From Albidovulum sp. (lineage in GTDB: Bacteria; Pseudomonadota; Alphaproteobacteria; Rhodobacterales; Rhodobacteraceae), in the NCBI RefSeq assembly GCF_008933605.1, contig NZ_WBUS01000002.1, positions 1 to 64,000 of the forward strand: 64,000 nucleotides of DNA, in the 5' to 3' direction. The notes under the pieces are model-generated. The model saw only the letters and a list, made by a program, of their open reading frames with translations. It had not been told where the DNA came from and did no database searches. Made by a program: the position numbers and the translations under genes. Below, in pieces: positions 1-9,285 of this stretch (position 1 is the first letter of the stretch; every line of letters begins with the position of its first letter).

Positions 1-957
1 GAAGATCGACCCTGCCAGGAGCGCCAGGACGGCGACCGGCGGCCAGACGTGACCGAAGCCGGCAAGCGCGAAGCAGAGCGCGCCCCAGCCGAAGGCGGTG
101 CGCACCGCGCGCCGGAGGCCCCGGCCGCGCATCCAGCGCATGATGAAGGGCGCGGCAAGAAGGAGCGCGTTCGACACCGAGAAGGCGACGCTCGCCACCC
201 GGTCGCCAAGCCCCGCCTGGATGCAGAACATCGGCAGATAGACGACATAGACCCACCAGCCCGACGAGCGGAGGACCGCGAAGAGCCAGCCCGAGATCAG
301 CCGCGGCTGGCGGAAGAAGCGGCCGAGATAGGCCAGGGGGTTCGGCGCCGGCGCGCGGGCCCGAGTGATGAGCCGCCCGTTGCCGAGCCGGAGATACCAG
401 AAGGTCGCCAGCAGGAGCGCGGCGAAGCCGATCGCCATCAGGAAGGGCATCGCCGGCCACCACTTCCAGAGGAAGACCCCGGCCATCGGGCCGATCGCCC
501 AGGAGATGCCGCTGTAGAGAAGCTTCTGCGTCTCCACCCGGCCGAGTTCATGTCGGGCGATGAAGTCCATGATGTAGGCGTTGGTGCAGATGAAGACCGT
601 GACGGTTGCGAAATTCGCCAGCACCATGGCGACCGGCGTCGCCACCGCCCCGCCCCGGATCGCCAGGAGCGCGCCCGCGACATAGAGGCCCGCTCCGAGC
701 GTATAGAGCCAGCGGCGCGGGACGCGGCGGTTGAGCCAGGGGACCATCAGTCCCCAGGAGAGCGAAGCGATTCCGACGGCGAAGTAGACGAGGCTGACGT
801 GGGCGGCATTCTCGCCCAGCGCCTGATACATGACGAGCGGCCAGACCGAGACCAGGGTCCCGCGCAGCGAGGCTTCGATCCCCGCGAGGACGGCGAAACC
901 GGTCACGCCCGGCGTGGGTGCGTGACGCAGATAGTCAGGGATGTAGCGGCTGATCAT
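1..957 (-). CDS. MFS transporter (3' end lies beyond window edge)
   Basis: Minus-strand frame from ATG at 957 (MISRYIPDYLRHAPTPGVTGFAVLAGIEASLRGTLVSVWPLVMYQALGENAAHVSLVYF...) with repeated hydrophobic segments; open to the window edge. Confidence 0.8.
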   Translation of the reverse strand, partial: MISRYIPDYLRHAPTPGVTGFAVLAGIEASLRGTLVSVWPLVMYQALGENAAHVSLVYFAVGIASLSWGLMVPWLNRRVPRRWLYTLGAGLYVAGALLAIRGGAVATPVAMVLANFATVTVFICTNAYIMDFIARHELGRVETQKLLYSGISWAIGPMAGVFLWKWWPAMPFLMAIGFAALLLATFWYLRLGNGRLITRARAPAPNPLAYLGRFFRQPRLISGWLFAVLRSSGWWVYVVYLPMFCIQAGLGDRVASVAFSVSNALLLAAPFIMRWMRGRGLRRAVRTAFGWGALCFALAGFGHVWPPVAVLALLAGSIF

Positions 958-1035
958 GAAACCTCTCGTCCGAGACATCGCGCGCGACCCGGGAGGGCGT
1001 CTGAGACGTTTCCGACAGGCGGAGTCGGATTGGAC

Positions 1036-1758
1036 CTATCCCGCGCGGGCGATGAGCGCCACGAGGCGGCGCCGGGCCTCGGGCATCGGCCGGGAACCGA
1101 GGTCGGGAAAGAGCCGGTGCTCGAGGAAGTGCCCTGTGGTCCTGAGCGCCTCGGCGATCTCGTCCGCACCGGCCGGACCGTGGCCGAGCAGGCAGGGCGG
1201 CAGCGGCAGGAGCCGGTCCGCCCAGTCCCCCGCCGCGCCGCGCGCCACGGCGCGCCCGGATTTCGGGCTGACATAGGCAAGGTCTTCGCGGGCGCCCGTG
1301 ACGGCGCAGGACGCCAGGTCGAGCCCGTAGCCGAGGTCCTCGAGGAGGCCGAGTTCCCAGCGGACGTAGGCGAGCGGCCAGTCCGGATCCTCGCCCAGCC
1401 GGTCGAGCAGGCCGATCGTCGCGGCGTAGAGCCCCGGATGCGGCTCCCGCTCCGGCAGCGCCTGGTGCAGGAGCGCACAGACCGCGTTCAGCGCGGCAAG
1501 CGCCCCGCGATCTCCAAGAAGGCCCGCCCGCGACCGCAACGGCTCCACCGTGAAGGTGCCGATATGGTCTTCGAGCCGCGCCCGCCAGGTCAGATCCAGC
1601 TGCACCCCCGGCTGGAGAAGCGGCGCGAGCCTGCGCGAGGCGCCGCCGGGCACGACACCGGCATGACGTCCATGCCCGGGCGTGAAGACCTCGATGATGG
1701 CGGCATTCTCGCCGTGCCGCCTGACCGCCAGAAGGGCGCCTTCGTCCCGCCAATCCAT
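1036..1758 (-). CDS. recO: DNA repair protein RecO
   Basis: [39 protein letters not shown]; RecO family N-terminus; next to era/DUF1491. Confidence 0.9.
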   Translation of the reverse strand: MDWRDEGALLAVRRHGENAAIIEVFTPGHGRHAGVVPGGASRRLAPLLQPGVQLDLTWRARLEDHIGTFTVEPLRSRAGLLGDRGALAALNAVCALLHQALPEREPHPGLYAATIGLLDRLGEDPDWPLAYVRWELGLLEDLGYGLDLASCAVTGAREDLAYVSPKSGRAVARGAAGDWADRLLPLPPCLLGHGPAGADEIAEALRTTGHFLEHRLFPDLGSRPMPEARRRLVALIARAG

Positions 1759-1857
1759 GCCGTTCCTCCGGGACGCGACTATCGGCCGCGGCGTCGGCGA
1801 TGTCCACCGGCGGCGGGAACGTCGCCCCCCTGACGCACCACTCGCGAGCGAGAGGGG

Positions 1858-2193
1858 TCAGTCGGCGAGCCCCTCCTCGTCCAGAAGCGTCCGCCCCTCG
1901 CGGCTCTCGATCTCGATCACCCAGAGGTCGGGGTCCATCCGCCGCTGGCGGGCGACGGTGGCATCGACCTCGGTCTCGGCCCCGTCGGCGAGAACGACCC
2001 AGGTGCGCCCGCCGGTCATCAGGTCGACGCTGCGCTGAAAAAGCCGAGCCCGGCCGTCGAGCGTGGCGAGCTTCACCAGCACCGCGCCCGCCGTAGGATC
2101 GCCCCTTGCGGTGACATAGGCCGGCAGATGCGCCGCCTGAAGCCGGGCGAGATAGGCGCGCACCCAGAACTCGGCGGTGAGCCGGGCACTCAT
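1858..2193 (-). CDS. DUF1491 family protein
   Basis: MSARLTAEFWVRAYLARLQAAHLPAYVTARGDPTAGAVLVKL...; typical era-recO neighbour in alphaproteobacteria. Confidence 0.8.
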   Translation of the reverse strand: MSARLTAEFWVRAYLARLQAAHLPAYVTARGDPTAGAVLVKLATLDGRARLFQRSVDLMTGGRTWVVLADGAETEVDATVARQRRMDPDLWVIEIESREGRTLLDEEGLAD

Positions 2194-2292
2194 GCCCCCG
2201 GGCTTTCATCGTGGCGGGAAACACTCGCGCCGGAGGCTCCCGCAGGCTCCGACCGCGCAAGGGCGCGGACGTGGCGCGGCGTGGAGGTGAGG

Positions 2293-3201
2293 TCAGTCGC
2301 CATCCTTGAAGTCGAGCCCCATCTCGGTATAGCGCGCGCGGTCCTCCTGCCAGTTCTCGCGCACCTTCACCTGCAGGAAGAGATGCACGGGTCGGCCGAG
2401 GAACTCAGCGATCTCGCCCCGCGCCTCGCGCCCGACCGCCTTGATAGTCTCGCCGCCCTTGCCGAGGACGATCCCCTTGTGGCCGTCGCGGGCGACGTAG
2501 ACCACCTGGTCGATGCGGGCGGACCCGTCCTCCCGCTCCTGCCAGTGCTCGGTCTCCACCGTCAGCTGATAGGGAAGTTCCTCGTGGAGCCTGAGCGTCA
2601 GCTTCTCGCGCGTGATCTCGGCTGCGATCATCCGCATCGGCAGATCGGCGATCTGATCCTCGGGGTAGAACCAGGGGCCTTCGGGCAGCTCGGCGGCAAG
2701 CCAGCGCTTCAGGTCCTCCACCCCGTGGCCGCGTTCGGCCGAGATCATGAAGGTCTTCTCGAAGGGGAAGGCCGCGTTCAGCTCCTGCGCCAGCGCCAGC
2801 AGCGCCTCGGCCTTCACCCGGTCGATCTTGTTGATGGCCAGCGCGACGCGGGTCCTGGCGGGCAGCTTTTCGCGCAGCGCGTCGAGGATCGCCCGCACCC
2901 CGTCGGTGAGACCGCGATGGGCCTCGATGAGCAGCACGACGATATCGGCGTCCGCGGCGCCACCCCAGGCGGCGGCCACCATCGCCCGGTCCAGTCGGCG
3001 GCGGGGGCGGAAAAGCCCGGGCGTGTCGACGAAGACGATCTGCGCATCGCCCTCCATCGCGATGCCGCGGATGCGGGCGCGGGTCGTCTGCACCTTGTGG
3101 GTGACGATCGAGACCTTGGCGCCGACCATGCGGTTCAGAAGCGTGGACTTGCCCGCATTGGGCTCTCCGATCAGGGCGACGAAACCGGCGCGGGTGGTCA
3201 T
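2293..3201 (-). CDS. era: GTPase Era
   Basis: GEPNAGKST P-loop, DTPGLF, NKID, C-terminal KH domain; ATG at 3201. Confidence 0.95.
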   Translation of the reverse strand: MTTRAGFVALIGEPNAGKSTLLNRMVGAKVSIVTHKVQTTRARIRGIAMEGDAQIVFVDTPGLFRPRRRLDRAMVAAAWGGAADADIVVLLIEAHRGLTDGVRAILDALREKLPARTRVALAINKIDRVKAEALLALAQELNAAFPFEKTFMISAERGHGVEDLKRWLAAELPEGPWFYPEDQIADLPMRMIAAEITREKLTLRLHEELPYQLTVETEHWQEREDGSARIDQVVYVARDGHKGIVLGKGGETIKAVGREARGEIAEFLGRPVHLFLQVKVRENWQEDRARYTEMGLDFKDGD

Positions 3202-3320
3202 GTCGTGTAGCGATCCTATGATTGATCTCCGCCCCATACGGGAAAGTTGCGGGATTTGCCAATTGGCAATTGCGATGCGGCGGACCATGGTAAGGGAATT
3301 GAACGAACGAGTCGCTTGCC

Positions 3321-3863
3321 ATGGGTCTTTTCCGTTTACTGTTCCGCGCCTTCTTTCGCTCTAGCCGGCCCATATTGGTGGAGATCCGGCACGAGACGAC
3401 GGTTCTGGAGGACGGAAGTCCCTGGCGCCGCCGGGTCGCAGTCGGGCAGTCGGCCGACATCAGGATCGTCGAGGTCACCGAGCTTCGCGGCCGGCCCTGG
3501 GTAATCGACGGTGACACCCTGGACATTGGCGGAATGCGCATCCGGCTCGCCGGGATCGACGCACCGGAGATGGACCACCCCTATGGCAGGACCGCCAAGT
3601 GGGCGCTCGTCAATCTGTGCAAGGGGCAAGAGATCAGGGCCGTCTTCGATGGCGATCTTTCGCATGACCGGACCGTGGCAACCTGCTACCTCCCGGACGG
3701 GCGCGATCTGTCGGCCGAGATGGTCGCCGCCGGGATGGCGATCGACTGGCCCAAGTTCTCGCGCGGGAAGTATTCCCGGCTTGAGCCGCAGGGAATTCGC
3801 AGGAAGTTCTGGCGCTGCGATGCGCGCCAAAAGGGGCGCATGCCGCCGCGTCGGCCTGACTAG
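3321..3863 (+). CDS. thermonuclease (SNase-like) family protein
   Basis: [23 protein letters not shown]...YGRTAKWAL...[25 protein letters not shown], SNase-like core motifs. Confidence 0.85.
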   Translation: MGLFRLLFRAFFRSSRPILVEIRHETTVLEDGSPWRRRVAVGQSADIRIVEVTELRGRPWVIDGDTLDIGGMRIRLAGIDAPEMDHPYGRTAKWALVNLCKGQEIRAVFDGDLSHDRTVATCYLPDGRDLSAEMVAAGMAIDWPKFSRGKYSRLEPQGIRRKFWRCDARQKGRMPPRRPD

Positions 3864-4549
3864 AGGCTACTGCGTTCCATCCGCGCCAGCAGCGCCTTGG
3901 CCGCCGCCTGTTCCGCCTGCCGCTTCGCGCCGGCCTGCGCCACTTCCGCCTCGCCGGTGGCAAGCCGCACCTCGACGGTGAACATCGGCTGGTGGTCCGG
4001 CCCCTCGCGTTCCAGTTCGCTGTAGGCCGGGGGCGGCAGGCCGCGGCCCTGCGCCCATTCCTGCAAGGCCGTCTTGGCGTCGCGGGCATCGGCCTTGACG
4101 GTTCCGATCCGCGCATCCCAGAGTCTCAGGACGACGGCCTTCGCGGTCTCGAAGCCGGCGTCGAGATAGACCGCCGCGATCACCGCCTCCATCGCATCGG
4201 CAAGGAGCGCCTCCTTGCGCCGGCCGCCCGACATCATCTCCGACCGGCCGAGCTTCAGGACCTCGCCGAGGTCCGTCTCGCGCGCGACGGCGGCGCAGGT
4301 CTCCTTGCGGACGAGGGCATTGAAGCGCGGCGCGAGCTGGCCTTCGCTGGCCCCCCTGTCGGCGGCCAGAAGCGCCTCGGCCATGACGAGGCCGAGCACG
4401 CGGTCGCCGAGGAATTCGAGCCGCTGGTTGTCGGGGCGTGCCGGCGTGGCGATGGAGGAATGCGTGACCGCGCGCAGAAGAAGTTCGGGCCGGCGGAACT
4501 CATGCCCGATGCGGGCCGCGAAGGCCTGGAGGTCCGACGACAGTCTCAC
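3860..4549 (-). CDS. rnc: Ribonuclease III
   Basis: [20 protein letters not shown] signature plus C-terminal dsRBD ([16 protein letters not shown]...[14 protein letters not shown]); GTG start overlapping lepB stop. Confidence 0.93.
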   Translation of the reverse strand: MRLSSDLQAFAARIGHEFRRPELLLRAVTHSSIATPARPDNQRLEFLGDRVLGLVMAEALLAADRGASEGQLAPRFNALVRKETCAAVARETDLGEVLKLGRSEMMSGGRRKEALLADAMEAVIAAVYLDAGFETAKAVVLRLWDARIGTVKADARDAKTALQEWAQGRGLPPPAYSELEREGPDHQPMFTVEVRLATGEAEVAQAGAKRQAEQAAAKALLARMERSSL

Positions 4550-5322
4550 TCCACCGCCGTGAAGAAGCGGTCGGACCGCCAGGTCCAGAAGAAGAAGAGC
4601 GAGCGGCCGGCGGAGGAGAACATGATCCGGTCGGCCCGGCCGATGAGGTATTCGGCCGGCAGCATTCCCACCCCACCGGAGTTCACCGCGAAGCGGCTGT
4701 CCTGGCTGTTGTCGCGGTTGTCGCCCATGAAGAAGTAGTGCCCAGCGGGCACGGTGTAGATCGGCGTGTCGTCGGCCGGCACGTTGGCAATGTTGAGGAC
4801 ATCGTGGCGCACGCCGTTCGGCAGGGTTTCGATGAAGCGCTCCTTGACGCAGGTGCCGCCGATGCCGACGGGGTCGTTGGCACAGCGCGGCATGTTGCCC
4901 TGCGAACCCTGCGGCGCCTTGATCTCCTCGAAGGTGCCGGCGGCTTCCTGCGGCACCGGTTCGCCGTTCAGCCAGAGCTGGCCCGCCTTCATCTGCAGGG
5001 TATCGCCCGGCAGGCCGATCAGCCGCTTGATGAAGTCGGCCCCCGTGCCGGGATGGCGGAACACGACGACATCGCCGCGTTCGGGTTCCGAACCGAAGAG
5101 ACGCCCGGTGATCGGGCAGGCCGCGAAGGGGCAGGAATAGCGCGAGTAGCCGTAGGCCATCTTGTTGACGAAGAGGAAGTCGCCGATGAGGAGCGTGTCC
5201 TTCATCGAACCGGAGGGAATCCAGAAGGGCTGGTAGAAGAGGGTCCGGAACACCCCCGCGATGAGAAGCGCGTAGACGATCGTCTTCACGGTTTCGACGA
5301 TACCATCCTGCTTTGCCGCCAC
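4546..5322 (-). CDS. lepB: Signal peptidase I
   Basis: [52 protein letters not shown]. Confidence 0.95.
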   Translation of the reverse strand: MAAKQDGIVETVKTIVYALLIAGVFRTLFYQPFWIPSGSMKDTLLIGDFLFVNKMAYGYSRYSCPFAACPITGRLFGSEPERGDVVVFRHPGTGADFIKRLIGLPGDTLQMKAGQLWLNGEPVPQEAAGTFEEIKAPQGSQGNMPRCANDPVGIGGTCVKERFIETLPNGVRHDVLNIANVPADDTPIYTVPAGHYFFMGDNRDNSQDSRFAVNSGGVGMLPAEYLIGRADRIMFSSAGRSLFFFWTWRSDRFFTAVE

Positions 5323-5384
5323 GATGCGCCCTGCCCTGTCCAGTTTCTTGTGCCCGCGCTACATGCGGCGGCGGCAGGGCCGAG

Positions 5385-5801
5385 TCAAGTTTCGGCTGCG
5401 CCCGCACGCGGCCGCGCCTCGATCACCACGAAGGCCTGCGCCCAGGGGTGATCGTCGGTCAGCGTAACGTGGACAATGGCCTCGTGCCCGGGCGGCGTCA
5501 TCGCGGCGAGCCGTTCGGCCGCCCAGCCGGTCAGGTGCATGACGGGCTGGCCCGAGCGGAGGTTGGAGACGCCCATGTCCTTCCACGAGATCCCCATGCG
5601 CAGGCCGGTGCCGAGCGCCTTGGAACAGGCCTCCTTCGCCGCCCAGCGCTTGGCATAAGTGCCGGCCGTGTCGCGACGCCGTTCGGCCTTCCGCTGCTCG
5701 ACCTCGGTGAAGACGCGGTTGCGGAAACGGTCGCCGAACCGGTCGAGCGTCGCCGCGATGCGGTCGATATTGGCAAGGTCCGTGCCGATGCCGAGGATCA
5801 T
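5385..5801 (-). CDS. acpS: Holo-[acyl-carrier-protein] synthase
   Basis: [15 protein letters not shown]...[15 protein letters not shown]...[18 protein letters not shown]. Confidence 0.93.
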   Translation of the reverse strand: MILGIGTDLANIDRIAATLDRFGDRFRNRVFTEVEQRKAERRRDTAGTYAKRWAAKEACSKALGTGLRMGISWKDMGVSNLRSGQPVMHLTGWAAERLAAMTPPGHEAIVHVTLTDDHPWAQAFVVIEARPRAGAAET

Positions 5802-5876
5802 CTGGGGTCGGCTCCACGCCGGGTTCCGGTCTCGCACAGGTATCGCATCGGCACCGGCCTTTTTCCAGACGCTCGC

Positions 5877-6395
5877 TCAGGCGGCATGCTCGCGGCAGAT
5901 GCGGGTGGTTTCCGGAACGGCGAGCGCAAGGCCGAGCAGGCCGCAACGGTGGCTGCCATCCTCCAAGACCTGGTGGAAGCGGCAGGTGCCACAGATGCCG
6001 AAGCTGCGCCCGCCGCGCGCGGCGATCATGCGTGCGACCAAATCGCCCAGCGCGGCCTCGAGCGTGCCGCCATGATCGGCAAGCTCGGTCCGCGTCCGCA
6101 GCATGGCCCGGCCTTTCGCGGTCAGGTCATAGCGCAGGCTGCGGCGGTCGGCCGGGTCTTCCGCCGCCACGATCAGGCCCTTCCGCGCCAGGGCGCGCAA
6201 GGTCTGCGACACCGTGCCCCGCGTTGCGTCTAGATAATCCGCAACGGCGGAGGGACTGCGCGAGAAGGCGTTCGCCTGGTCGAGATAGTCGAGCGCGGAG
6301 AGTTGCGCATCGCTCAGGCCGGGCCGCCGGCGCGCGGCGGCATGCAGGCGCGACAGCCGGTCGATGAGGGAACCGAGGCGGGACGAGGCGGGCAT
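5877..6395 (-). CDS. MarR-family transcriptional regulator with C-terminal four-cysteine motif
   Basis: wHTH (RSPSAVADYLDATRGTVSQTLRALARKGLIVAAEDPADRRSLRYDLTAKGRAML) and tail CGTCRFHQVLEDGSHRCGLLGLALAVPETTRICREH. Confidence 0.8.
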   Translation of the reverse strand: MPASSRLGSLIDRLSRLHAAARRRPGLSDAQLSALDYLDQANAFSRSPSAVADYLDATRGTVSQTLRALARKGLIVAAEDPADRRSLRYDLTAKGRAMLRTRTELADHGGTLEAALGDLVARMIAARGGRSFGICGTCRFHQVLEDGSHRCGLLGLALAVPETTRICREHAA

Positions 6396-6419
6396 GGACG
6401 AAAAATGCTTGCCAGATCG

Positions 6420-6455
6420 TAGCGAGTCAATATCAATAATCGTATCGAGTCGCTA
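6420..6455. promoter_or_regulatory. Candidate operator between divergent MarR and secreted-protein genes
   Basis: Inverted repeat TAGCGA (6420-6425) ... TCGCTA (6450-6455) within an AT-rich stretch TAGCGAGTCAATATCAATAATCGTATCGAGTCGCTATC. Confidence 0.45.
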
Positions 6456-6468
6456 TCAGGAGTCCACC

Positions 6469-7188
6469 ATGCCCCGCCCCTCCGTTTCCCTCTCGCTTGC
6501 CGCAATGCTCGCCGCCCCGGCCGCGTTCGGCGCCGGGATCACCTCGCCCGCCGACCCGGCGAAGCGCGCGACCTTCGACATCCTCGCCGCCGAGGCAAGC
6601 CGCGACGGCGACGCCGTCACCTTCCGCATGACGCTGGCCGCCACGGCGGGATCGGAGCAGCCGGCCCCGGTGGGCGCGCTCGCCGGGGCGCCGGTCCACG
6701 CCTATGTCTGGCCGACCTCGCTCGACCCCGCCACGGTCGGCTTCGAGGGCGGCACCGGCGTCCTGGCCCTGGCCGCGACGAGCCATCCGGATTTCGACGA
6801 CACGCCGCTCGAGGACGAGGACGGCGATGGCGACCCCAAGAACGACGGCGGCCCCTGGCACAGCCACTGGGTCGTGCTGACCCCGTCGGAGGAGTGCGGG
6901 CCGGGCGCGCTGTCGGTCCGCGACATCCCCGAGGGCGAGACCCCCGCGCTGCCGAAGACCTGGCCGGGCCTGCCGCTCTTCATCGACAGCCCCGGCTATG
7001 TTCCCGCGCTCGATGCCGATACGGTGGCGGTGACGGTCACGCTGCCGGGCGCACCGGCGGATATCGGCTTCGACGGCGTCACCTCGGCGCTCCGCGTCAA
7101 CGCCAATGTTCATGCGCCACTTCTCTGCGTCACCGACGTCTTCGACGTGGCCTCGGGCGACCTTTCCCTGCCCGGCAAGGTGGAATGA
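6469..7188 (+). CDS. Predicted secreted protein of unknown function
   Basis: Signal peptide-like MPRPSVSLSLAAMLAAPAAFGAG; 239 aa; acidic EDEDGDGDPKNDGGPWHSHWVVL segment. Confidence 0.7.
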   Translation: MPRPSVSLSLAAMLAAPAAFGAGITSPADPAKRATFDILAAEASRDGDAVTFRMTLAATAGSEQPAPVGALAGAPVHAYVWPTSLDPATVGFEGGTGVLALAATSHPDFDDTPLEDEDGDGDPKNDGGPWHSHWVVLTPSEECGPGALSVRDIPEGETPALPKTWPGLPLFIDSPGYVPALDADTVAVTVTLPGAPADIGFDGVTSALRVNANVHAPLLCVTDVFDVASGDLSLPGKVE

Positions 7189-7198
7189 GAGGGCGGAG

Positions 7199-7765
7199 AT
7201 GACGACGGAACGCCTCGACGACACCGCGCTCAGGCCAGCGCCGGAATGGTCGGTCAGCCAGTGGTTCAACACCGAGGGGCGCCCGACCCTTGCAAGCCTG
7301 CGCGGGCGCGTCGTGATGATCGAGGCGTTCCAGATGCTGTGCCCCGGCTGCGTCGCACATGGACTGCCGCTGGCGCAGGCGGTCCATCGGCTGTTCCCGC
7401 AGGATCGGGTGGCGGTGATCGGCCTGCATACGGTGTTCGAACATCATGCGGCGATGACCGCCGTCTCGCTGGCGGCATTCCTGCACGAGTACCGCGTGAC
7501 GTTTCCCGTCGGCATCGACGACCCCGGCACCGGCGCGCTGCCGGTCACGATGGAGCGCTACGGCATTCGTGGCACCCCCAGTCTCATCCTGATCGACCGC
7601 ATGGGCCGTCTCAGGGCGCATCACTTCGGCCAGGTGTCGGAACTCAGGCTCGGGGCCGAGATCGCGACGCTTCTGGCTGAAGAGGGTCCCGTCGCCGAAG
7701 AACTGTCCGCCGGCGCGCGCTACACCGGCGTGCACCGCACCCCATACGGCAAATCACGCGGATGA
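7199..7765 (+). CDS. TlpA/thioredoxin-like protein with CPGC motif
   Basis: [25 protein letters not shown]...[24 protein letters not shown]; thioredoxin fold incl. cis-Pro. Confidence 0.8.
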   Translation: MTTERLDDTALRPAPEWSVSQWFNTEGRPTLASLRGRVVMIEAFQMLCPGCVAHGLPLAQAVHRLFPQDRVAVIGLHTVFEHHAAMTAVSLAAFLHEYRVTFPVGIDDPGTGALPVTMERYGIRGTPSLILIDRMGRLRAHHFGQVSELRLGAEIATLLAEEGPVAEELSAGARYTGVHRTPYGKSRG

Positions 7766-8503
7766 TACCCGCGCCCTGTCCATCTGCCGGCGCATCCCGG
7801 CGATCGCCTCCTTCAGCCCGACGAAGATCGCCTCGCCGATGAGGAAATGGCCGATGTTGAGCTCGCGCACCTCGGGGAAGGCCGCGACGGGGGCGACGGT
7901 GTCGTAGGTCAGCCCGTGGCCCGCGTGTACCTCGAGGCCGAGCGAATGCGCAAGCCGCGCGCCTCCGGCCAGCGCGGCGAGTTCGGCGTCGCGGTCGGCA
8001 AGGCGCCCCTCGGCGTGGAGGTCGCAGTAGTGGCCGGTGTGAAGTTCCACCACTTCCGCGCCGATCCTCGCCGAGGCCTCGATCTGGCGCGGGTCGTGGC
8101 CGATGAACATCGACACGCGGCAGCCGGCGTCGCGGAGGGGCGCGATGTAGTCGGTCAGGCGGGCGACGTCGGCGGCGACGTCGAGCCCGCCCTCGGTCGT
8201 CCGCTCCTCGCGCTTCTCGGGGACGATGCAGACGGCGCGCGGCCGGTGGCGGAGCGCGATCGCCTGCATCTCGGCCGTCGCCGCCATCTCGAAGTTGAGC
8301 GGTCGTGTCAACGTGGCCATGAGCCGGTCGATGTCGCCGTCGGTGATGTGCCGGCGATCCTCGCGCAGGTGCGCGGTGATGCCGTCGGCGCCCGCGTCCT
8401 CCGCCAGCTTCGCGGCGCGCACCGGGTCCGGATAGGCCGACCCGCGGGCGTTGCGCACGGTGGCCACATGGTCGATGTTCACGCCGAGCCTGAGATGGGT
8501 CAC
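7754..8503 (-). CDS. pdxJ: Pyridoxine 5'-phosphate synthase
   Basis: [56 protein letters not shown] start inferred. Confidence 0.93.
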   Translation of the reverse strand: MTHLRLGVNIDHVATVRNARGSAYPDPVRAAKLAEDAGADGITAHLREDRRHITDGDIDRLMATLTRPLNFEMAATAEMQAIALRHRPRAVCIVPEKREERTTEGGLDVAADVARLTDYIAPLRDAGCRVSMFIGHDPRQIEASARIGAEVVELHTGHYCDLHAEGRLADRDAELAALAGGARLAHSLGLEVHAGHGLTYDTVAPVAAFPEVRELNIGHFLIGEAIFVGLKEAIAGMRRQMDRARVSSA

Positions 8504-8579
8504 CTGGGTCGCCTCCGTTCCGGTCGGCGCGGAGCCTAGCGGCAGGGGCCGTGACTGTGAACGGGACAAATCGTGCCGG

Positions 8580-9266
8580 TCACAATTTGCCGGAGGAGCT
8601 CTTGCCGGCCAGCGATTTCTCCGCGACCTGCTCGGCGCGGGCATGGAGCTTTGCCTTCAGCTTCTCGAAGCGTTCCTTCAGCCGCTTGCGGCGGTGCTTC
8701 TGGTAGGCGGCGATGACCGGCTCGGAGAGGTAGTACGCGACGACGCCGGCGACGATGCCGGGAAGGAAGCCGCCGACAAGGTAGGGCAGGAAGATCTCGT
8801 TCCAGAAGTTGTAAAGGTTCGTCCAGTGGGCCGTGTCGTCGGTGAACATTGCAGTGAAATTGTGCCTGAGATCCTCGCTCGCGCCGACAAACTTGCCGAA
8901 GATCGTCGCATGCTGGCTTTCGTCGAACTCCGTGCCCAGAATCCAGTGACCGAACTTCATCGAAGAGACGGCGATGATCGGGAATGTGAGCGGATTGCCG
9001 AAGAACGTGCCAAGGAGCGCCGCCAGCACGTTGCCGCGCACGATCCAGGCGGAAATGGCGGCCGAAATGAAGTGAAGCCCGAAGAACGGGGTAAAGCTCA
9101 CGAACACGCCGGCCCCGACACCACGCGCGATCCGGTCCGGACGGTCCGGCAGGCGGCGGATGCGGTGTTTCACGTAGTGGAAGGCGCGGGTCCAGCCACC
9201 GCGCGGCCACAGGGCCTCCACGAACGTCCGGAAATAGGACCGCGGGTTGCGCCGCTTGAAGACCAC
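8580..9266 (-). CDS. DUF2062 domain-containing membrane protein
   Basis: [46 protein letters not shown]. Confidence 0.85.
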   Translation of the reverse strand: MVFKRRNPRSYFRTFVEALWPRGGWTRAFHYVKHRIRRLPDRPDRIARGVGAGVFVSFTPFFGLHFISAAISAWIVRGNVLAALLGTFFGNPLTFPIIAVSSMKFGHWILGTEFDESQHATIFGKFVGASEDLRHNFTAMFTDDTAHWTNLYNFWNEIFLPYLVGGFLPGIVAGVVAYYLSEPVIAAYQKHRRKRLKERFEKLKAKLHARAEQVAEKSLAGKSSSGKL

Positions 9267-9285
9267 GTCCGTTCCTTCCCACCCC

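Noticed and set aside
49-1833. 594-aa plus-strand ORF opposite MFS and recO
   Set aside because: Antisense shadow crossing two well-supported genes
3860-5407. 515-aa minus ORF suggesting a fusion upstream of RNase III
   Set aside because: The upstream part is lepB read out of frame; rnc starts at GTG 4549
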